Source of the DNA: Cafeteria roenbergensis
Lineage: Eukaryota > Sar > Bigyra > Bicosoecida > Cafeteriaceae
Reading direction: 5' to 3'
Length of the DNA: 64,000 nucleotides
NCBI GenBank assembly: GCA_008330645.1
Contig: VLTN01000016.1
Span: 310,001 to 374,000, forward strand
Shown here in pieces: positions 41,648-52,789 of the stretch. The notes under the pieces are model-generated. The model had not been told where the DNA came from. It saw only the letters and a program-made list of their open reading frames with translations, and did not search any database. A program made the translations under genes and the position numbers. How positions within the stretch are numbered: position 1 is the stretch's first letter; every line of letters starts with the position of its first letter.

Positions 41648-43841
41648 ATGGCAGGCAAGATGCGCATGGGGACCGGCGGTCCCGGGATGGGAGGCCTTCT
41701 CAAGGACGGGTACAAGCACTACTCCGGGCTGGAAGAGGCGGTGCTTCAAAACGTCCAGGCGGCAAAGGAGCTTTCCAAGATCACCCGCACGTCCCTGGGC
41801 CCCAACGGTGAGCGCCCCCGCGGCAGATTTGCGGGAGCCGTCGCTCGCTCCCGAGTGGCGCGCGGCGGCGCTCCCGGGCTGCCGCCCCCAGCCGCAGGGA
41901 GCCCGGGACCGGCGCAGTTCCCCTCGGCAGGGCCAATGACAACCGCCAACTGCATTCGCCGCCCCCGCCCGCCCGCGCCGCCCCCGCCCGCCCGCGCTAT
42001 GCCACGCTGAAGAACTGTGGCGCGCCTGCCGTTCCGCCGCGGCAGGGAGGCGGTCCAGGCCAGCGCGCAGCCCCATGCGGGCACAGCCGCGATCGGGCAG
42101 CGCCGGCGCTCGCCGCGGCCGCGCCGCGGCGCCGGCCGTCTCCCGCGACTCGTGCGCTGGGCCTTGCGGGCCGCGCTCCCGCTGATGCGCGGCTCGCGAC
42201 CGTGCCCCCTTCGCGGGCCCCGCGGCGGCCGGGCAGCGCCTCGGCGGGCTGCTCGCTGGCCAACCGCATTCAGTTCGAATCGCTCGCGCGCGCTCGGCCG
42301 CCAACCTCTCCCGCCTCGGCTTGCTGCCGCTCGCGCCGCGCCTCCCCGCAGGCCTGAACAAGCTGATCATCAACCACCTCGAGAAGATCATCGTCACGTC
42401 GGATGCGTCGACGATTTGCTCCGAGATGGAGGTCGCGCACCCCGCCGCGAAGATGCTGGTCATGGCGAGCTCTGAGCAGCAAAAGGCCGTTGGCGACGGC
42501 TCCAACCTTGTTGTGTCTCTGGCCGGCGAGCTGCTCTCGCAGGCGCAGGACCTGCTGCGCATGGGCGTGCACCCTGCCGACATTGTCGTCGGCTACAAGC
42601 TTGCCGCCAAGCGCGCGCTCGCCGCTGTGGAAAAGGCCGTCTGCAAGGTGATGTCCGCCGACGAGCTTCGCGACGCCTCCCAGCTCGCCGTGGCCCTGCA
42701 GTCCGTCGTGGCCGCCAAGCACTACGGCTTCGAGCACGTCGTGGCCCCGCTGGTTGCCGAGGCCGCAGTGGCAGCCATGCCTTCAGCTCCGCGCCGCCCG
42801 GCCATCAGCGTGGACAACATCCGCGTGGCCAAGCTCATCGGCGGCTCCATCACGGACTCCCAGGTGCTGCGTGGCCTGGTCGTCCTGCGTGACACCGAGG
42901 GCACCGTGAAGCGCGCGGACAAGGCCCGCGTTGCAGTGTTCGGCGTGGGCATCGAGGCAGCCGACACCGAGACCAAGGGCACCGTCGTGCTCAAGAGCGC
43001 CGACGAGCTCAAGGCCTTCGCCCGCAGCGAGGAGGAGACGATGGAGGAGGTCGTCAAGAGCCTCTCCGACTCGGGCGTGACCGTCGTCGTCTCGGGCGGC
43101 TCCATCTCCGAGATCGCCATGCACTACCTTGAGAAGTACAGCATCCTCGTGGTGAAGATCCTCTCCAAGTTCGAGCTGCGCCGCATCTGCAAGGTGACCG
43201 GCGCCACCGCTCTTGTCCGCCTGGGCGCGCCGACCGAGGAGGAGGTGGGGACCTGCGACTCCGTCGTCGTGCAGGAGATCTCCTCCCGCCGCGTCACCGT
43301 CTTCCAGCAGGACGAGGACGACAGCCGCATGGCCACCGTGGTGCTGCGCGGCGCCACCACCTCCCTCCTCGACGACCTCGAGCGCGCCGTCGACGACGCC
43401 GTGCACACCGCCAAGACCCTCTGCCGCGACGGCCGCCTCGTGCCGGGCGCCGGCGCCGTGGAGACGGCCGTCAGCCTGGACGTTCAGGAGTTCGCCAGCA
43501 GCGTGCCCGGCCTGGAGCAGTACGCGATCAACAAGTACGCCGAGGCGATCGAGGTGGTCCCACGCACTCTCTCCGAGAACGCCGGAAAGGACGCAACGGA
43601 CATCATGTCCGCTCTGTACGCCGCGCACGCCGAGGGCAAGGTGGCCTCTGGCGTGGACATCGACGAGGGGGGCGTGTGCGACGCCGAGGTGGCGGAGATC
43701 TACGATTCCTGCATGGCCAAGCTGTCGGCCATCCGCCTCGCCTCCGACGCCGCCATCACCGTGCTGCGCGTGGACCAGATCATCATGAGCAAGCAGGCCG
43801 GCGGCCCCAAGCCCCGCGAGGCCCGCCCTGGCGACCTCTGA
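41648..43841 (+). CDS. CCT8: CCT8, T-complex protein 1 subunit theta
   Basis: CCT8 is one of eight subunits of the cytosolic TRiC/CCT chaperonin that folds actin and tubulin. Exons 41648-41807 and 42352-43841 join in phase to 549 residues (human 548). The chaperonin runs the whole length. GLLKDGYKHYSGLEEAVLQN, the theta-type nucleotide loop LGPNGLNKLIINHLEKI (Asn in place of the Lys and Asp of other subunits), VGDGSN, INHLEKII and VRLGAPTEEEVGTCDSV are seen. In the equatorial domain LRGATTSLLDDLERAVDDAV, RLVPGAGAVE, GLEQYAINKYAEAIEVVPR and VLRVDQIIM follow. The C-terminus ends PGDL. The intron (544 nt) is the longest clear one in the window and is very GC-rich. The gene ends close to the carboxypeptidase gene, to which it converges. 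Confidence 0.95.
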
Positions 43842-44453
43842 GGCCGCTCAGCCCGGCCCACTCGCCGCCATCTGCTCGTCCCTCAGTGAGTGTGATTGCG
43901 TGGCACGAGCCCGCGCGCCCCTGCCGCGGCGCCTGCTTCCTTTCCCCTCCGCCACTCAAACAAAGAGTCCCTTCCCCCGTCGCCCGGCCAGGCTCTCGCT
44001 CCACTCGCCGCCCCTCCAGCGCAAGGCCCCGCCAGCAAGCGAAGCTGAACCCCGCCCGGCAATCAATACACAGAAAAGCGGGCGTCGCTCACCCCAGCGC
44101 ATGGAGCCAACCGCCAGGGAGGCGGGACAGCTCCCGTGCAGGCCCCGTCAGCAGCAGGCTGAAGCGCAGACGCGCCACTTCTTCAGCCAGTCGGTGCAAT
44201 CGAGGCTCGCGACCCCCCCCTCCCTTGGCAAATGCGAGCGCGTGGTGGATTGGGCAATGCGTGCGCAAGTGGCGGGAGCGCGTCATTTGCGCCGCTCTGG
44301 GTTGGACCATGCGCAGCAGCATGCGGAGTCGCAGCACATACTGCGCGACACTCGCGTGGCGCGCGAGCAGAGGGCGCATGAGCAGCTTCTGCGGGCCCGA
44401 GGGCGTCGGGGGGGGGAAGGGGTTGGAACCACGGCGGCTCGAGGAGGCGCTGC
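43842..44453. other. Convergent 3' region between CCT8 and the carboxypeptidase gene
   Basis: A stretch GTGAGTGTGATTGCGTGG at 43887-43904, 46-63 nt after the CCT8 stop, is TG-rich. The remaining 550 bp shows no supported coding frame. The plus-strand reading frames there lack coding character. Confidence 0.35.
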
Positions 44454-46424
44454 TCACTCAGAGGGGAGGGGCTGGCCGGAGATGAAGGCGTTGATCATGG
44501 TCAGAGTGGCCTCGGGCTGGTCGCGGGGGGCCATGTGGCCAGCGTTGGCCACGGTGGTGAAGGACAGGCCTCCGTAGCTGCGGTGCGCGCCGGCGACCTT
44601 GCCGCCCGAGGTCCACGGCTGGAGCGTGGTCTGGTTGTACGCCTTGGCTCCGGGCCAGGGGAGGGCCTCGGTCCAGGCCTGGTTGCCGAGCCACTGCACG
44701 ATGAAGTCGTCCTCGCCGGCGTAGACCCACGCGGGGATGCCTGCCTTGAGGAGGGGGGGCACCTTCCACGCCATGTTCTTCATCCAGTCGGCGCTGAAGT
44801 CGCCGTTGACCTCGTAGTTGCACGACGCCCAGGTGATGCCGTTGACGCCGATGGCCTTCTGGGTGGCCGGGTTGTTGAGGAACGTGGCAACGCCGCTGAA
44901 GTCATAGCACAGGGGGGGCACCTCGCACGGGATGCGGATGTCTGCGAGTGCGTGGAAGCGGGCGGGGGGAGGGGGGAGGTGGCAAAGCATGCGAGGGCGA
45001 GGGCGGGGGCACAGGCCGAAGCGTGCGCGACGGCCAGCTGGGCGGAGGGGGCCGGGGCGCAGGCAGCGCGAGCGCCGAGGGCCTAGCTCACCGTACGGGT
45101 TCATGTTGGTGGCCTCGTAGGGGCCGAACATGGCGTTGTTGCAGTACGACTGGGCGGTGGGGCACGCGCTGTCGTCGGACTGGCACTGGGCGATGAGCTT
45201 GGAGCAGGTGGGCGAGGCTGCCACCATGCTCTCGTAGCCGCTCTTGTCCACGCAGGGCTTGCCGATCTCCTTGGTGCACTGGTCCTCCACGAACTTGGGG
45301 TAGGTGGGGTACTGCGAGGCGGGGTCAACGAGGCCGTTGCCGATGGCCATGCCCTTGATGGGGAAGTTGGTGCCGGCGTTCTTGTTCGACTCGAACAGGG
45401 CATAGGTGGCGGAGGGGCAGTAGTGGCCGCCGTAAGACTCGCAGGCCATGTACAGGGGGTTGTTGGCGTACTGGGGGTACTTCTTGTAGAAGCCGGTGAA
45501 GAAGGCCACCATGTACTCGCCCACCTGGCTCTCGTTGTGCGAGTAGCCGCCGCGGTCAGCGTAGGAGAAGCCAACGCCGGCCGGCTGGTCTGCGATGGTG
45601 TCGTGAGGGCGGAGGGGGCAGAGGGCGGGCGGGCGGGCGGCTCATTGGCGGGCCGGGGCGACGTTGCGACGGCTTTCGGTCGCAGGGTGCTCTGGGCGCC
45701 ACGCAGGACTGGCTGTTGCCAAAGGCCGCTTCCGGCACACTCACCGACGTACATGAGGTTCGCCTTCGTGTTCCAGCCGTACGGGTTGCGGGTGGTGCCG
45801 GAGCCGTCGGCCTTGGCCGTGCACGGGCCGTTCTCGGTCAGCATGGCCAGGGAGCTGGAGCAGCCGGGGCCGCCGCTGAGCCACACGATGAGCGGGTCGG
45901 TCGACGGGTTCGAGCGGCTCTCGGAGAGCCAGGCGAAGTAGTGGGAGTCCCACTTGTCGCTCACGTCGACGTAGCCCTGCAACGACGACGCGAAAAGCGG
46001 GGGCGGGAGCACGGGGCAGCAACGGGGTCGACAGCAAGGGATGGTGCTTCTTGGGGGTCGGGGGGAGCGGGGAGCGAGGGGCGGGGACACGGAGACGCGC
46101 GCAAGGGCTGCGAGGTGCGCAGAAAGAAAACTCCCGGCCATTCACGCTGCAAACGGAGCCTGGCCGCGCGGCCCCGCGATGCTGCAGCACGGCCAGCCGC
46201 TGAGTCTGCCTGCAGGTGCTGGCCAGCAGGGCCAGGCCTCGCCGCGAGCTCCGGCAGCGAAGCAACAGGCGATCGCGTTGTTGAAGAAGTCCAAGACTCA
46301 CGGCGTACTGCTTCACGTTGTCGACGCACGGCGAGTCCACCACGGGCTCCATGCGGACGGTGGCCACGAGGCCCGAGGCCGAAGCCGCGGACAAGGCCGC
46401 GAGGGCGGCGACAATGCGGAGCAT
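44454..46424 (-). CDS. Serine carboxypeptidase (peptidase S10)
   Basis: S10 enzymes remove C-terminal residues in vacuoles/lysosomes or act as acyltransferases. Four exons (46302-46424, 45745-45976, 45092-45589, 44454-44941) join in phase to 446 residues. A signal peptide (MLRIVAALAALSAASASG) opens the protein. QYAGYVDVSDKWDSHYFAWL, the oxyanion loop VWLSGGPGCSS, MYVDQPAGVGFSYAD, the catalytic Ser in ESYGGHYCPS, IKGMAIGNGLVDP, the Asp in YAGEDDFIVQWLGN and the His in NAGHMAPRDQPE are all present. The residue before Glu in the usual GESYGG is Cys here, a mild departure. Many cysteines fit disulfides of a vacuolar or secreted enzyme. Function could have drifted toward acyl transfer. A few bases of uncertainty remain at the exon ends around 45.1 and 46.0-46.3 kb. 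Confidence 0.93.
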
Positions 46425-47309
46425 GTTCTCGATCTCGAGTGCTCCGTTCGTCTGCCGCGCTCGTCCCGTGGCAGCTTCGATGCTCAACTTGCTCTGCCGG
46501 CGGGGGCGCAGTTGCAGCGTGCAACCCGCGCTTCGCCGCTCCTGCCGGCGAGCGCGCCCGCGCCCAGCGGGGCAATCAGCCTGGACCCCGCCCGCCCCTC
46601 TCCGGCACCCCCATGCGGGTGGCCTGGGGGGCTGTGCGGTCGCGTCGGCACGAGGCTGCGATCAAGGATCGGCCGCTTGTCGCGGTTGGCTGGTTGCAGT
46701 CGTGTGATTGTGGACAGGCTGGCAGAACCATCCAACGCCAGCGAGCTGCGCGCTCAGCGGCCAGCCGCGGGCGCGGGTGCGCAGACGCTGACAGGAGCAA
46801 GCGCCACGCCTTCCGCGCGCGCGCGGCGACGCATCGGTTGAAGCAGCAAGCCGGCGCTTCTGCCAGCTGGCACATCCCTTCTCATTCGCCCAAACCTGGC
46901 TGCTGCAAATCTCCGGAATTATTCCCCCCTTTCGCGCGCGGCAATGCCGCATGCCACCCGCGAGGCCAGTGCGGCGCTGTGGGCCCGTGTTCCGTGAGGT
47001 GTGGCGCGGAGCCGGCGGCGGGCTCCGCCACTGCGTCGGTCGGCTTGAAAGCGCTTTGGGAGCCGATGCCGCGTCGCTCCAGGTTTTCTTCGCTCGGCCA
47101 CCAACTCCAGTCCACACCACAGCGCTCGCCGGGCCGCCGAGCCCTGCTGCTGCTGCTGCTGCCGCTGCTGCTGCTGCAGGGCAGTCGCAGCCAAGCGCGC
47201 CGCCCCCGGTGCCTCGCTCGCTCGCCCCTCGTGGCAACGGTTGCTCGCTGCTGCCCGGCGACGAGGTGCCAAGTGCCAGCCTCGCAGGCAACGCCTTCGA
47301 GAAGCAGGG
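46425..47309. other. Shared upstream region of the carboxypeptidase and EF-hand genes
   Basis: This 885 bp lies between divergent start codons. It contains a CTG microsatellite at 47144-47177 and an AT-richer stretch around 46860-46925. No coding frame is supported. It may include an untranslated exon of the EF-hand gene. Confidence 0.35.
47144..47177 (+). repeat. CTG/CAG trinucleotide repeat
   Basis: About eleven CTG units with one CCG interruption, 133 bp upstream of the EF-hand gene start. It is non-coding in the model given here. Trinucleotide repeats elsewhere in the window are inside coding regions (poly-Gly, poly-Pro). Confidence 0.6.
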
Positions 47310-50300
47310 ATGGCGACTACCGCGGCCCCGCTGCGGCGCAAGCCAACCGTGCCAAGCCTGAAGCTCGGGGGCGACCCGAGCCCGCCTCCCCGCGGGAGGC
47401 TGCCGTCGTCGATGCCCGGCCCGCAGTCCCGGCTGGGCATGTCAATGTCCGGTGCGGCCAAGGCGCCCGGCGGCACGTCGTCCCTGCCCCGGCGCGGACG
47501 GCCCCCCACTGGCGCGAGCACCCACAGCCTCTTTTCGCACCCCGGCAACAAGCATGCCAGCTCCGGGTCGATCGGCAGCGCGCCGCGAACGGCCAGCATT
47601 GGCCGCGGGTCGAGCTTCTTTCGGGGACGCGTGCCCAAGGGCGCGAATGGGGGCTCCCAGCAGCTCTTCGCCGGCGCGCGTGCGGGAAGCTCCGCGGCGC
47701 TTCGCACCGGTATGGCTGCGCCCAAGGTGTTGCAGCCGAAGCGGAAGCCGGGGGACTCTGACGCCGGGTTGAGCCGCGCCCCGGCCTATCGGGCGACACA
47801 GGGCCGCATGGGCGAGGCCATGGCGCGCCGCGCCAAGGGCGGGGGCGATGGCGGGGGAGACGGAGGGTCGACCGCTGGCGGGTCGTCGACGACGGCGGGC
47901 GGGGGCGCGTCCTCAGCGTCGAGGACCGCGGCGCAACTGACCCACATCGGGTCCGAGGAGGATGGCCCCTCCACCGTGGTGGTCAAGACTGCGGCCGCCG
48001 CTGAGGACCTGGTGCGCGCAGAGGCGCAGCTCTCCTCCAAGCTTCGGGAGGCCATTCGCGGCGGCTCGAGCGCGACCAAGGGGCGCCGGGCAGGCCAGGC
48101 CGCCTCCAGCAAGGGGACCGACCAGGTCGCCCGCTCGCTGGCCAAGCGGCGCCAGGCCAGGCTGGAGATGGCCCGCCTTCGCTCCCAGTCGGCCTTCGTG
48201 GACTGGCTGTGGCTGGGAAACACGGACCGTCCGGACAAGGTGGCAGAGGTGGCAGCGTTCCCGGCCGGGTCACGCACGGGTGCCACCGCGCCCGTGGCCG
48301 CGGTCAGGCCGGGCAGCGAGGCGTCGGAGGGCTTGGACGGCCGCGGCAGCGACGCCAAGCTCGCCGCGTCCTCCACCCCCATCGAGCTGGCGGAGGCCGG
48401 GGACGGGGCGTCGGGGCCGGGCGGCTCCCCCGCCCAGGCATGGGGGTCAGATGCTGGGGATCCCGCTGCGGGGGTCCTGTCCACGCGGTCGGGAAACTCG
48501 GGAGGCGCTGGATCGGCGCAGGGGCGACTCGACTCGGGAGGCGCCGATGGCAAGCCTGCCGACGGGGCAACGGCAGGCACGGAGCGGTCCGTGGCCCCGA
48601 AGCAGTGGACCGGGGCCGGCAAGGCCGACGGGAGGGTGGGAAGGGTCAAGGGGGGCGGCGGGCGAAACCGCCGAGGCTCGCTCGGGGCGTCAGCGGTGGA
48701 CCAGATCCTGAGCGACTTTGACAAGCACAGGGCCGAGACAGGCGCGGAGGGGGGCCGGAAGAAGCGCGGCGCGAGAGGAGTGCGCGGCGGAGGCCGGCAC
48801 AAGGCCATGGGGTCGGGGTCGGCTGGCGACAGCAAGAAGGCGGGCGACAGCACTGCGGCCGCGCCGGCCTCCTCGAGCAAACCCCAGAACGAGCAGGCGC
48901 CCGAAAAGGGCAACGTGCACGCCCGCATCGCCGCGAAGCGGAGGCACCTCCCTGACGGGGGCTGCGCCCGGTGCTGGGCCATTTCCACGCGGTGCTGCGC
49001 GGAGGCCTGGGAGCTCAGGCAGGCCCGCGCGGCAGCTGCGCGGGAAGGCGTCGTGCTGACGGGCCGGGCCCAGGAAGCCGTGGAGGTGCTGGGTATCACC
49101 CAGAGCCAGATCCGCACGCTGCACCGCCACTTTGTGGAAATGGACGATGGCCTGGAGGGGAGGATCCACTTGAACGACTTCTTCGAGGAGTTCTTGGAGA
49201 TGGAGCGGTCGGCCGTGACGGACGCGATCTGGCTGGCGCTGGTGGAGAACACCACCGGGCAGATGCTCGGCTTTGAGGACTTTGTGCTCATCGTCTGCGT
49301 CTACTGCATGTTCACGGAGGCGGACATCTTGCGCTTCTGCTTCTCGACTTTCGACGTCAACGGTGAGTTCGCAGCAGCCGCGCAGGCAGCGCCCTCGAGC
49401 CCCCACTGGGCGGCCCTGCGTGGGCAGTCCATGCGCGACAGACGAAGAGGCTCCGCAGCCTGCGACGGGTGGCGTAGGGTGCGCGCCCCGGCGTGTCAAT
49501 AATGCGTGTCGCCGCGACCGTGTCGACGCCCCCCCTCCTTCCCTGTCCCCTCCTGCGCCTGCGGCCTCGCCTTGCTGCGCTTTCGGCTCGCAGGGAACGG
49601 GGACCTGGACGAGGTTGAGTTTGTGCAAATGCTTCGCATTGTCAACCACAAGAAGCCCCTCTTCCCCGGAAGCTTCAAGCAGGCCCTCAGAGAGTGAGTG
49701 CGGGCGCGCGAGGCATGGCAGCCCCCACGCCCAGACCGGGCTTGCTAGCTGGGAAGTGCGCGGCCGCGAAGCTGCTGCGCCCTCTGCCGCGTCCCTCGTT
49801 CGCCGCTGTGCCCCGCAGCTTCGATACGGATTCCAACGGCGTCATCACGTTCGATGAGTTCGTGGAGATGAACGCAAAGTTTCCGCAACTGCTCTGGCCG
49901 CTGTTCCAGCTGCAGGACCGCATGCAGATGCGCTCCCTCGGCCGGGCGGCCTGGACCAAGATCAGTCGCCGTGACGCCGAGATGCGCCAAGCGAACCAGA
50001 CGTCTCTCCGGAGCAAGGAGCTCGCGGTGAAGCACTCGCGCGGCTTGGCCCTCGTCAGCGAGGCGGGCGGCGAGGCGGACGAGCGCGCGAGCTCTGTCGC
50101 GTCGCCGATGGCGGCGTCCTTGCCCAGGGGCGCGTCCGTGGACATCTCAGGAGGCGGGGCCGCGGCGCCCACGCCCTCTCCAGCAAAAAGCCGGCCTGCC
50201 CCCGGGCAGCGGCTCGCGAGCGGGGAGCTTGGCGGCATCGCGCTCCGCGCCTCTGGGGAGCCGGCACGCTCAGCTTCCAAGGGTCGGAGAGGCAAGCGTC

Positions 50301-50332
50301 GAGGCGCCCCAGCGGCCGGCAGCCGAAGGTAG
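47310..50332 (+). CDS. EF-hand protein with long disordered N-terminus
   Basis: Exons 47310-49362, 49594-49693 and 49819-50332 join in phase to 888 residues. About 540 residues of Gly/Ser/Ala/Lys-rich sequence precede a folded C-terminal half with four EF-hand units. The first two look degenerate (MDDGLEGRIHLNDFF, ENTTGQMLGFEDFVLIV). The last two are canonical: DVNGNGDLDEVE at about 681-692 and DTDSNGVITFDE at about 720-731, followed by FPQLLWPLFQLQDRMQM. This layout is seen in a family of protist calcium-binding proteins, some ciliary, whose function is mostly unknown. The first splice junction falls inside one calcium loop and the second just before the next. The tail is Ser/Ala/Gly-rich and basic. 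Calcium sensing or signalling is inferred. Confidence 0.8.
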
Positions 50333-50822
50333 ATTTTATACGCTGGCCAGCGGCCTGCGGGGCCGACTGGTGACGGCGGTTCTGCGCACTCCCATCGCCC
50401 ATTGATCGCGGTGCTTGCAATGGACTTGTTTCGTGTGATTCCTGGTGACAGTCGATTGGTCGGCACCCCTTTTGCCGCCGCCGTGTCGCACTGCAGAGGT
50501 TCTCTGTTTGGTGCTTGTGACCCCATGGCGACTGAAAACAACGGCTGGTGGCTGCAGTGGTGTGCGTGCGCTCGTGGCAGCGCAGCGTATGTTGGCTTCG
50601 TGTCAAACATCGCGCCGCGAATTCGGTTGTGGTGCGAGGTGTGGCTGCGAGCGAAAGTCATGCGACATAAACCGCGCGCTGGTGCATGGAAGTCGAGCCA
50701 ACCGGGCCTGCGGATGCGAGCATAGCGCCAGCCAAGCCCAGGGACTCGTGTTTTGCAGCGCGCGGCGCGCATCCGGCAGAGGCAGGAACGGCATTTTCCA
50801 GTCCAGCACATGCTGCGGAGCC
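50333..50822. other. Intergenic region between the EF-hand and ankyrin genes
   Basis: Both genes are on the plus strand. The region is noticeably less GC-rich, and TG-rich pieces are at 50433-50441 and 50559-50573. No supported coding frame or RNA gene was found. It likely holds the EF-hand 3' end and the ankyrin promoter. Confidence 0.35.
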
Positions 50823-52570
50823 ATGGCCGCCACTTTCGCTGCTGGCCCTGAAGGTATGGGCGACGCGCTTGTCGAGGGGGCGAAATCGGGTGACGTGCTG
50901 GCAGTGGCGAAGCTGCTCGACGCTGGCGCGCCGCCAAACTGGCGATGCGGAGTGAGACTTGGTGACATTGTCGGCACGGCACGCATCGAATGCTGCCAGC
51001 CCGAAGGCATTTGGTTCACTGGCGGGAGCGCCAGTCACGGGATGAGACTTCATGCTGCTTGCGTGGCCGTATCGCCGCAGGACGGGTGGACGTCGCTGAT
51101 GTGGGCTGCATCCGAGGGTGCCAACGAGGTGGCGGGCCTGCTACTGGACTACGGCGCCGACTTGGAGGCCAGGGACGATGTCAGACAATCTTCTTGTGCC
51201 AATTGGCGTGGGGGGAGGGGTGGCTCGTTGCAGACGTGGAGCTCGCCCTGAGGGTGCGTCGCCGTGCTTGCTTGCACTTGGGGTGGCAGGCAACAGTGGG
51301 AAGTCCGGCAAAGTCTATGGAAGGGAAGGTTGGGGTGGCGGGGGGGGGGGGCTTGCTTGTGCGTTCGGTGCTTGTTGGACTCCTGCACTGGCCAGGTGGC
51401 GAGTGCAAGAAGCGTTCGGCTGGCGGCGGCGGCTGCGCAGGAAGCGGGCACGGCGCTTATCCTCGCTACCACCAACGGCCGCAATGAGACCGTCAAACTT
51501 CTGCTGGCTCGTGGTGCCGACCTGGAGGCCAAGGATGCTGTGAGACCAAGTGCATGCTGGCGCTAGCTGAGCGTGGTCTGCGCAGCGACATACAACTTAG
51601 ACTTCACACGCTGGATGCGCCCCGGGTTGCGATGCATTTCGATTCCGTGGCGTCGCAGTTTGGCAGCACTGCACTCATGTGGGCCGCAGAAATGGGCCAC
51701 TCCGAGCTTGTGGACACTCTGTTGGACAGCGGCGCAGAACTTGAGGCCAGGAACAGGGTCAGCAGCTTCTTCCATCGCGCCTTGCCGGGAGCCCGCGTTG
51801 GTGCTGAGCGTGAATGGCGATCACAGCGGCGACGACGGAGACGAGGCGAGCAACGGAGCACGATGGAGTGTCTTGAGTCTTTTGTACATGATTTCGCAGA
51901 GCGGATGCTCACCGCTCCTGTACGCGGTGTCAGGGGGGCACCCCCAGGTGACAGGCAGGCTGCTGGACCGCGGGGCCGACCTGGAGGCCAAGAACGACGT
52001 CTGTTGCGAACGCCGCCTCGTGCAGGGGAGCAGGGTGAACCTTGCGCGCCAGGGTGTGCCCCCGGGACCTCGCATTCAAGATGCATGTCTTGGCTGGCGC
52101 GGCGGAGATCGAGGCAGGCGACTTTCCCTGTGGTGGGTGTGCGAGCGCAGTTCGGATGCACAGCGCTCATTTGGGCTGTGGAGCAAGGCCACGCGGACGT
52201 TGCGGTCTTGCTGATGGAGCGCGGGGCAAACCCGGACGTGACGGACAAGGTCAGCCCGCGCGGCGGTTCCGCCCACGCAGCCCAGGCCTTGGTCAGAGCC
52301 ACACGCTGTCCGCCGGCAGGAGCGGACATGAAGGGGGTGGCAAGGCGCCTGCCAATTCTGCCTTGGGGTGCTCTTGGCGCCGGGGCGGCCTGCTGAATCG
52401 CTTGCTGACAGCTCCGCGCGCTGGCTGCGAGTTCATTGGGTCCATTTGCGCAGGATGGCCGCAACGCTGCAAGCCTGTGCGCGGATGACGCATGCAAAGC
52501 TGCTGTGCAACGAGCGGAGCCGATTCAGCGTTGGCACCGTCGTCGCCTGCTGGCAACCTGGAGGCACTGA
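50823..52570 (+). CDS. Ankyrin-repeat protein built from single-repeat exons
   Basis: Seven exons (50823-50951, 51081-51179, 51441-51539, 51659-51757, 51900-51998, 52151-52249, 52454-52570) give 246 residues. Exon 1 encodes the cap (MAATFAAGPEGMGDALVEGA, with LLDAGAPPNW). Exons 2-6 are each exactly 99 nt, phase 0 at both ends, and each encodes one 33-residue ankyrin repeat: TSLMWAASEGANEVAGLLLD, TALILATTNGRNETVKLLLA, TALMWAAEMGHSELVDTLLD, SPLLYAVSGGHPQVTGRLLD, TALIWAVEQGHADVAVLLME. Repeats 2-5 end in GADLEA or GAELEA and the last in GANPDV. Exon 7 (DGRNAASLCADDACKAAVQR) is the C-terminal cap ending in a Trp/Arg-rich tail. Four of six donors start GTC rather than the GTG used almost everywhere else in the window. 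It is presumably a protein-binding scaffold. The partner is unknown. Confidence 0.8.
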
Positions 52571-52789
52571 CCCAACCGACGCCCATGCGAGGATAGCGAC
52601 GGGCGCTCGGCCGTGAGGCGCGCGCCAGAGGGCCCCAACGGCGCTTGCCAAAGCCACCGCCTCCTGGGCCGCGGCAACGCGAGGTGGATCCGCGCCTGCT
52701 GCTCCCATGTAAGCACAGAGTCGCCGCTGCCAGCTCGCGTGTCCGCCATTGACCCTCTCCGCCTCGACCGCGGGACGCAGGCATCCTCC

